DNA from: Dactylosporangium sp040689395
Lineage (GTDB): Bacteria; Actinomycetota; Actinomycetes; Mycobacteriales; Micromonosporaceae
Direction: 5' to 3'
NCBI RefSeq assembly: GCF_040689395.1
Contig: NZ_JBFAZX010000007.1
Location: 261,515 to 325,514 of the forward strand
DNA length: 64,000 bases
The position numbers and the translations under genes were made by a program. Positions 59,272 to 64,000 of the stretch are shown here, piece by piece; positions within the stretch are counted from its first letter, which is position 1; the number at the start of each line of letters is the position of its first letter. The notes under the pieces are model-generated. The model made no database searches and was not told where the DNA came from. It saw only the letters and a program-made list of their open reading frames with translations.

Positions 59272-59817
59272 ATGGCCCACATCGACCTAGGCGTCGACGA
59301 GCAGGAGTTCCCCGGCATCACGGGGCCCATGAAGTACCGGCCGGAGACGGCCAAGCCGCTCAACGAGCTGGCCGAGGTACTGCTGCGCGGGCCGCATTCG
59401 CTGACCCGGGGCGAACGGGAGCTCATCGCCGCCTACGTGTCGGGCCGCAACGAGTGCACGTTCTGCTGCTCCTCGCACTCCGCGTTCGCCGCGGCCCAGC
59501 TCGACGGCGGCTACGAGCTGGTGGACCGGGTGGTGCACGCCCACGACGAGACCGCGCCGATCACCCCGAAGCTGCGCACCCTGCTCGCGATCGCCGGCGC
59601 CGTGCAGGCCGGCGGCCGCAACGTGACCGACGAACTCGTCGCCGCCGCCCGCGAGGAGGGCGCGACCGACCTGGAGATCCACGACACGGTGCTGATCGCG
59701 GCCGCGTTCTGCATGTTCAACCGCTACGTCGACGGCCTGGCCACGTTCGCGCCGCAGGACCGCGAGGCCTACGCGGTGCAGGCCAAGCGGATCGTGGAGG
59801 TCGGCTACGGCGTCTGA
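59272..59817 (+). CDS. Carboxymuconolactone decarboxylase/AhpD-like peroxidase-related protein
   Basis: 181 aa from ATG 59272, with GAGGAGAT ahead; a much longer frame upstream is not protein-like. AhpD-family helices with ALTRGERELIAAYVSG-type helix and the redox motif NECTFCCSSHSAFAA (Cys-x2-Cys plus Cys, and His), then RTLLAIAGAVQAGGRNV. Standard AhpD size, unlike the two 360-aa proteins at 35568 and 44584. It may protect against peroxides or act in thiol redox. It is the last gene I would tentatively keep in the cluster; it might equally be flanking. Confidence 0.78.
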   Translation: MAHIDLGVDEQEFPGITGPMKYRPETAKPLNELAEVLLRGPHSLTRGERELIAAYVSGRNECTFCCSSHSAFAAAQLDGGYELVDRVVHAHDETAPITPKLRTLLAIAGAVQAGGRNVTDELVAAAREEGATDLEIHDTVLIAAAFCMFNRYVDGLATFAPQDREAYAVQAKRIVEVGYGV

Positions 59818-60050
59818 CAGCGCCGCCGGTCCGGCCGCCCGCAAATACCGGCTGCGGGCCGCGACCCGGGCGCGGCGACGCTGGAGCGCGGCTGTGGCGC
59901 TGTGCCGAGTGCCGCGGTGCTGGGCGGTCGCACACCCGGCCCAGTTCGGTCTGGCCTTTGCCGTAACGCCGGAAGCGACGCCCCACCGGTGTTCTCCGGC
60001 CTGCTCGAGGTCCTCGGCGCGGTGCTGCCGGCGTCCGTTGTCACACCGTC

Positions 60051-60190
60051 ATGCGACGTCTGCCGAACCTGCTGCTATCGCTCGCCGTCGGCTTGGTCCT
60101 CGCCGCCGGCTGCGCCGCGCCCTCACCGCGCAACACTGCACGCCGCCGGCCTTCGCCGTGGCGGCCGTCGCCGGGGACTTCAGTGGTAAA
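60051..60190 (+). pseudogene. Remnant of a DUF305-type lipoprotein gene
   Basis: From ATG 60051 the reading starts MRRLPNLLLSLAVGLVLAAG, ending in the lipobox AAGCAAP, close to the signal peptide of the intact gene at 1040 (MRRLPNPLLSLAAVL...). After the lipobox the homology continues only in another frame (PPAFAVAAVAGDFSGK, compare SASAVAAAADFGG) and then stops at TAG. So this is a frameshifted and truncated relative, with no domain left. The sequence upstream (CACACCGTCATGCGACG) also matches the intact gene leader. Confidence 0.7.
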
Positions 60191-60241
60191 TAGCGGACAT
60201 GTCCGTCACGCGGTGGCGGACATATCCGGAAATCCTGTGCA

Positions 60242-61462
60242 CTACGCGCGGAGCAGGGGCCGGCTCACCGCGGCGGCCAGGGTCACGATCGCGGCGGCGA
60301 AGCCCAGCAGCGCCACCGGCGCGCTGACCAGCTGGGTCAGCATGCCCAGGCCGAGGACCGGGATGGCCAGGCCGAGGTACCCACCGAGGAACAGGCCGGC
60401 GAGGGCCTCGCCGCGGATCGCGGGCGGTGCCAGGTCGACCACGGTGGAGATCGCACCCTTGAGCAGCGCGCCCGCGCCGGCGCCGGCCAGCACGCCGCCC
60501 GCCAGGAACGCGGGCAGGGACTCGGCCCACACCGCGGCGGTGAGGGTCGCCAGGCCGAGCGTGACCAGGGCCAGGCCCGCGGCCAGCTGGTCGCGTGTGG
60601 CACGGCGGCGCAGCAGCACCTGGGCGAGCGCGCCGCTGCCGAAGACCAGCGATGCCACCGCGCCGGCCAGGGCGCGCGACGGGTGGTGCAGCGTGCCGGC
60701 GACGAACGCGGGTGCCAGGGAGGTGAACAGGCCCAGGACCGACAGCGACGTGAAGGCGCCGGCGGCCGCGGCGAAGTACCGCGGGCGCGCCTCGGCCGGG
60801 ATGTTCACGCGCTGCGGGCGGTAGCGGCGCGAGCGCACCGTGACCGTCTCCGGCACGAGCGACACGGCCAGCGCGGCGGCGAGCAACAGTCCCAGGAAGA
60901 CCAGGTACGGCGTGCGCAGCGGCGCGGACACGTACTGCGCCAGCAGGCCCGACGTGATGGGTCCCAACGCGAAGCCGCCCAGGTTGGCCACGGTCGCGAC
61001 CAGGTCGCCGCGGGCGCGGCCGGCGGCGGGGCGGGCGGCGGCGTGCAGCTCGGACAGGTGCGCGGTCGCCGTCGCGGTGATCATGCCGATGCCGAGGCCG
61101 GACAGTACGCGGGCGACGATCACCACGCCGAGCGACGTCGAGGTCAGGAACAGCGTCGCCGAGACCGCCTCCAGCAGGACCGCCGGGAGCAGCACGCGGC
61201 GGCGGCCCAGCCAGTCCGACACATGGCCGGCGAGGAACAGACTGACGATCACGCCGAACGCGTATGCGGCGAACGCGACCGTCACGGCGATCGTCGAGTA
61301 CCCGTCGTGGCGCTGGTACAGCGCCCAGAGCGGGGTCGGCACGACGCTGAACGCCAGGGTCGCGGCGAACGCGAGCGCGATCGCCCAGAAACCCTGCTCG
61401 TGGCTGAACCCGCGGACGCGGGCGGCCCGCGCAGGTGCCGGGCGGGACAGGACGGTAGTCAT
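60242..61462 (-). CDS. MFS transporter, 12-TM drug-efflux type
   Basis: 406 aa from ATG 61462; a TTG at 61471 closer to GGAGG is an alternative start. Twelve hydrophobic segments; motif A appears as GHVSDWLGRRRVLLPAVLLEA; the second half carries GAISTVVDLAPPAIRGEALAG. It differs clearly from the two 14-TM pumps inside the cluster. It diverges from a LysR gene 72 bases away, the usual layout of a LysR-controlled efflux gene, so I consider this pair flanking rather than part of the enediyne locus. Confidence 0.82.
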   Translation of the reverse strand: MTTVLSRPAPARAARVRGFSHEQGFWAIALAFAATLAFSVVPTPLWALYQRHDGYSTIAVTVAFAAYAFGVIVSLFLAGHVSDWLGRRRVLLPAVLLEAVSATLFLTSTSLGVVIVARVLSGLGIGMITATATAHLSELHAAARPAAGRARGDLVATVANLGGFALGPITSGLLAQYVSAPLRTPYLVFLGLLLAAALAVSLVPETVTVRSRRYRPQRVNIPAEARPRYFAAAAGAFTSLSVLGLFTSLAPAFVAGTLHHPSRALAGAVASLVFGSGALAQVLLRRRATRDQLAAGLALVTLGLATLTAAVWAESLPAFLAGGVLAGAGAGALLKGAISTVVDLAPPAIRGEALAGLFLGGYLGLAIPVLGLGMLTQLVSAPVALLGFAAAIVTLAAAVSRPLLRA

Positions 61463-61533
61463 GTACCCCAATGTCCTCCGCCGACATCAGCACCGACAAC
61501 GAATCTTTGTGCTAGAGAGCATCACAGAGTGCG
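61463..61533. promoter_or_regulatory. LysR/MFS divergent promoter
   Basis: Only 71 bases between divergent starts. A short dyad TGCT-AGAG-AGCA (61510-61521) lies close to the LysR start and could be part of the regulator site; a full T-N11-A box cannot be fixed with confidence. Confidence 0.4.
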
Positions 61534-62427
61534 ATGATGCTGGCCGTGGAGCTGCGGCATCTGGTGTACTTCGTGACCGTCGCCGAGGAGCGGAACTTCA
61601 CGAGGGCGGCGCACCGGCTGCGCGTGGTGCAGTCGGGGGTCTCCGCCGCCGTCCGCGCCCTGGAGCGCGAGCTCGGCGCGCAGCTGTTCGAGCGCAGCTC
61701 GCAGCGGGTCGTCCTCACCGACGCGGGCGCCGCCCTGCTGCCGGCCGCCCGCGCCACCATCGACGCCGCTCAGGCCGCCCGCGACGCCGTCGCCGAGGTC
61801 CGCGGCGGCCTGCGCGGCGAGTTGCGCATCGGCACGCTGATCTCGGTGGGCTTCGTCGACCTGCCCGGCCTGCTGGGCCGCTTCCGCGCCGAGCACCCGG
61901 CCGTCGACCTGCGCCTGCGCGCGGCACCGACCGGCTCCGCGGGCCTGGCCGCCGACCTGCTCGGCGGCGAGCTCGACGTCGCGTTCCTGTCGCTGTCCGG
62001 CCGCGCGCCTGTCGGCCTGTCGGTGCGCACCCTGGCCGCCGAGGCGATCGTCGCGGTGCTGCCGGCGGCCCACCCGCTCGCCGGCCGTCCCCGGCTGACC
62101 CTCGCCGACCTCGCCGACGAGCCGTTCGTCGACTCGCCGCCCGGGTACGGCAACCGCACCGCGGTGGACCGGGGCTTCGCCGCCGCCGGCCTGAGCCGCC
62201 GTGTGGCCCTGGAGGTCGCCGACATCGCCACCGTTCGGCTCTACGTCCGGGAGGGCCTCGGCGTGGCGCTCATCCCGCGCTTCTCGGTCGGCGACGAGCC
62301 GGGCCTTCGGGTCGTGCCGGTCGATGCCCGGCTGAGCTGGAACTTCGCCATCGCCACGGCCTCGGCCCGCCGCCCCAGCGCCGCCCTGCGCGCCCTGCTG
62401 GACCTCGTCGACGACCACCGCCGCTGA
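61534..62427 (+). CDS. LysR-family transcriptional regulator
   Basis: 297 aa from ATG 61534; GTG 61546 (VELRHL) is equally plausible by the usual LysR N-terminus. HTH region ELRHLVYFVTVAEERNFTRAA...VQSGVSAAVRALERELGAQLFERSSQRVVLTDAGAALLP; the periplasmic-binding-like effector domain follows (LRGELRIGTLISVG, AIVAVLPAAHPLAG, VREGLGVALIPRF). It probably controls the divergent MFS gene. Confidence 0.9.
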   Translation: MMLAVELRHLVYFVTVAEERNFTRAAHRLRVVQSGVSAAVRALERELGAQLFERSSQRVVLTDAGAALLPAARATIDAAQAARDAVAEVRGGLRGELRIGTLISVGFVDLPGLLGRFRAEHPAVDLRLRAAPTGSAGLAADLLGGELDVAFLSLSGRAPVGLSVRTLAAEAIVAVLPAAHPLAGRPRLTLADLADEPFVDSPPGYGNRTAVDRGFAAAGLSRRVALEVADIATVRLYVREGLGVALIPRFSVGDEPGLRVVPVDARLSWNFAIATASARRPSAALRALLDLVDDHRR

Positions 62428-62917
62428 CCGGCGGCAACCGCCACGACGAAGGGCAGCACCGCGTCGCACGGGTCAGCGGTACGAGAGGCGCATGTCAGGC
62501 CGGAACGAAGCGTGACGGGTGGTGATCGACGTCCGGGCGTCGGCGGCGCAACCGCTAGCGGACGTGCCCGCCGTCTTGGCCCGCGGCACGGCACGATCGT
62601 CAACGTCGCGCTGGCTGGCGTGTTCGTTGCCGCGGCGGTCGGTTCCTGCTGGTCGTGATCGGCCACCGTGCCGGCTTGATGCCTGGCCTGCACCTGGCAC
62701 TGGTCCTTGCCGCGGTCTCGTTCTGGGCCGACGCCGCGCTCATCCTGGTCACTGTCCACGGCCCCGCCGGCAGCTCAGCTCCCCGGGCGGAGGCGAAGTG
62801 CGGGGTTTGTAGCACGGATGTTGCGTAGCACCAATACCGGGGTAACGGGCCGGCGCTACGGTCGCCGTACGACCGCCGGCGGCGCGCGTCCGCGTCGCCG
62901 TGCAGGCAGGAGGCGAC
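62428..62917. other. Intergenic region with a decayed membrane-protein remnant
   Basis: 490 bases. Between about 62600 and 62827 two overlapping frames read like the last transmembrane helices of a transporter (VNVALAGVFVAAAVG, then one frame over LVVIGHRAGLMPGLHLALVL and AAVSFWADAALILVTVHG), ending at TAG 62825-62827. There is no start and the frame is broken, so at best it is a pseudogene tail. The rest shows nothing. Confidence 0.4.
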
Positions 62918-63286
62918 ATGAGCATCTATGACGGGATCGGCGGTGCGGAGTCCGTCCGGGCCGCCGTCGAGAGCTTCTACACCCGGGTCCTCGGCGACTC
63001 CCGGCTCGCGGGATTCTTCGCCGACGTGGACATCAGCCGTCTGAAGGCCCACCAGCGCGCCTTCATCGCCGCGGCCCTCGGCGGTCCGGAAGTCTACGCC
63101 GGGCGCGACATGGCCGCGGCCCACGCCGGACTGGGGCTCACCGACGCCCACTTCGACGCCGTGGTGGCCCACCTTGCGGACACCCTGACCGAGCTGAGCG
63201 TGCCGGGCGACCGGATCGCCGAGATCGCAGCGGCTCTCGCCCCGCTGCGGGAACAGATCGTCTCGGCGCCTGGGCTGTCCGGCTGA
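62918..63286 (+). CDS. Group 1 truncated haemoglobin (trHbN-like)
   Basis: 122 aa from ATG 62918 with CAGGAGG upstream. 2-on-2 globin: IYDGIGGAESVRAAVESFYTRVLGD with Tyr21 at the B10 position, LKAHQRAFIAAALGGPEVYAGRDM, proximal His69 in MAAAHAGLGLTDAHF. Group 1 truncated haemoglobins bind O2 and NO and commonly detoxify nitric oxide. Flanking gene with no link to the cluster evident. Confidence 0.9.
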   Translation: MSIYDGIGGAESVRAAVESFYTRVLGDSRLAGFFADVDISRLKAHQRAFIAAALGGPEVYAGRDMAAAHAGLGLTDAHFDAVVAHLADTLTELSVPGDRIAEIAAALAPLREQIVSAPGLSG

Positions 63287-63354
63287 CCGCCGCCCTGCGC
63301 CGTATGGCGTGAGGCCGGACACAAACCGTGGTGACGGAATAGCGGAACGCCGCG

Positions 63355-63391
63355 CCCATGTTTTTAGACTCCTGGTCAGTACAAACATGGG
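63355..63391. promoter_or_regulatory. 9-bp dyad operator before the broken ABC gene
   Basis: CCCATGTTT (63355-63363) and AAACATGGG (63383-63391) form a perfect inverted repeat with a 19-base spacer, overlapping the ribosome-binding site GGGAGG of the ABC gene. Such a layout suits a dimeric repressor (TetR/PadR/MarR type) shutting off the exporter. No such regulator is visible in the window. Confidence 0.5.
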
Positions 63392-63399
63392 AGGCTGCC

Positions 63400-63608
63400 G
63401 TGGCGGACGAGGTGCTCGTCGCCGAGGGGCTGGGGGCGCGTACGCGGCGCGGGTGGGTGTTCCGCGGCGTCGACCTGGCCGTGGGGCGGGGGAGTTCGTG
63501 ACCGTCGCCGGCCCGCCGGGCAGCGGGCGCACGTCGCTGCTGCTCGGGCTCGCCGGACACTTCAAGATCACCGAGGGCACTCTGCGGCAACGCCGTTGCG
63601 TTTGGTGA
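63400..63608 (+). pseudogene. ABC transporter ATP-binding gene, frameshifted and cut off by an insertion
   Basis: GTG 63400 opens VADEVLVAEGLGARTRRGWVF, then RGVDLAVGRG, and hits a stop because one G is missing from the run GGGCGGGGG at about 63487-63498. In the next frame the protein continues GEFVTVAGPPGSGRTSLLLG (Walker A), then LAGHFKITEGTLR, before homology ends near 63590. The frame then runs into the IS4-like element and stops at 63608. The single-base loss in a G-run could be a sequencing error; the truncation is not. Confidence 0.72.
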
Positions 63609-64000
63609 TTGGCGGCGGTGTCAAGGGGGCCTGCAGATGCGAACGGGACTTCTGGTAGATCAACTTGTGTCGAGCAACTTGATCGGTTCCAGGAGTCCCG
63701 TTGCAGGAAAAGTCTGTCATCACCCGCACGATCGAGGTAGCCGGGGGTGTGTACGCCCCAGGCCATCTGGGCGAACTGACCCAGATCGTCGACTTCGACC
63801 TGGTCGACGCGGTACTGGACGAGACCGGGACCCGGCAGCGGCGGCTGCGGCTGCTGCCCTCCCGGGTCGTGGTGTACTTCGTCCTGGCCCTGGCCCTGTT
63901 CGAGGACTGCTCCTACCGAGCGACCTGGAACAAGCTGACCACAGCCCTGACGAGCCTGTCCCTGACCCGGCCGGCCATCTCCTCCCTGACCCGCGCGCGG
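63590..64000 (+). mobile_element. Left part of an IS4-family insertion sequence
   Basis: ABC homology ends abruptly near 63590, about 110 bases before a transposase start codon, so the left end of the element must lie close to there. CTGCGGCAACGCCGTTGCG around 63589-63607 could contain the terminal repeat, but the right end is beyond the window and cannot be compared. Confidence 0.6.
63701..64000 (+). CDS. IS4-family transposase, N-terminal part
   Basis: TTG 63701, five bases after AGGAG, opens a frame that runs off the window end (100 codons seen). The segment LRLLPSRVVVYFVLALALFEDCSYRATWNKL is typical of the IS4 transposase N-terminal domain in actinobacteria. The DDE catalytic domain would follow beyond base 64000. 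The insertion interrupts the ABC gene upstream. Confidence 0.8.
   Translation, partial: MQEKSVITRTIEVAGGVYAPGHLGELTQIVDFDLVDAVLDETGTRQRRLRLLPSRVVVYFVLALALFEDCSYRATWNKLTTALTSLSLTRPAISSLTRAR

Noticed and set aside
58689..59426. Minus-strand gene near the PKSE operon end
   Set aside because: No ribosome-binding site, overlaps the AhpD-like gene at 59272 and shows no recognisable family.
1..64000. tRNA or rRNA genes
   Set aside because: I looked through the intergenic stretches and saw no cloverleaf-like or rRNA-like sequence; a tRNAscan run would be needed to exclude one formally.

Overview
The window is very GC-rich actinomycete DNA: strong G/C third-position bias, GTG and TTG starts, a mycothiol-type DinB protein and an ECF42 sigma factor. 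It is dominated by one biosynthetic locus running from about 1.7 kb to about 59.8 kb. I read the locus as an enediyne gene cluster. All five genes of the conserved enediyne cassette are present: the enediyne polyketide synthase PKSE (50772-56576, KS-AT-ACP-KR-DH-PPTase), its hot-dog thioesterase (42493-42933), a UnbL/DUF1702 protein (49789-50775, with a second copy at 3685-4674), UnbV (37024-39036) and UnbU (39033-40064). The genus cannot be fixed from the sequence; a rare actinomycete of the Micromonosporaceae or Pseudonocardiales type is a guess.

Layout. 0-1.6 kb is flanking DNA: an APH-like gene end, two operator palindromes and a DUF305-like lipoprotein. 1.7-9 kb holds tailoring and export genes (SCP2 protein, FAD-linked oxidase, second UnbL, DinB-like protein, MFS pump, FAD monooxygenase). 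9.2-21.6 kb is an aromatic-acid block: epoxide hydrolase, two methyltransferases, an aryl-AMP/CoA ligase, a P450 and a second iterative type I PKS (KS-AT-DH-KR-ACP), followed by an SgcJ-like NTF2 protein. This matches the logic by which neocarzinostatin- and maduropeptin-type nine-membered enediynes make and attach a naphthoate or salicylate. 21.7-31.8 kb holds an efflux pump, hydrolases, an acyl-CoA-dehydrogenase-fold monooxygenase, an ECF42 sigma factor with two DGPF partner proteins, and a GH3 glycosidase. 32-35.5 kb is a GT2 glycosyltransferase-SDR-P450 operon. 35.5-49.5 kb carries UnbV/UnbU, a membrane/CopC extension of that operon, the thioesterase, AraC and MerR regulators, two large AhpD-like proteins, and a GMC oxidoreductase with its partner. 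49.8-58.6 kb is the PKSE operon (UnbL-PKSE-32-aa ORF-flavin reductase-P450). 59.3-64 kb leaves the cluster: a small AhpD-like protein, remnants, an MFS/LysR pair, a truncated haemoglobin, a broken ABC gene and the start of an IS4-type transposase.

How it works together (inference from families): PKSE and the thioesterase make the polyene precursor; UnbL/V/U, the SgcJ-like protein and several redox enzymes convert it to the enediyne core. The epoxide hydrolase opens a core epoxide. The second PKS, P450, methyltransferases and ligase supply an activated aryl acid. The flavin reductase feeds the two-component monooxygenase. Two MFS pumps export the product. I found no chromoprotein apoprotein gene and no NDP-deoxysugar pathway. 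A GT2 enzyme and a GH3 glycosidase are instead present. Together with the duplicated UnbL, the CopC-type membrane module and three AhpD-like proteins, this suggests a product different from the textbook members.
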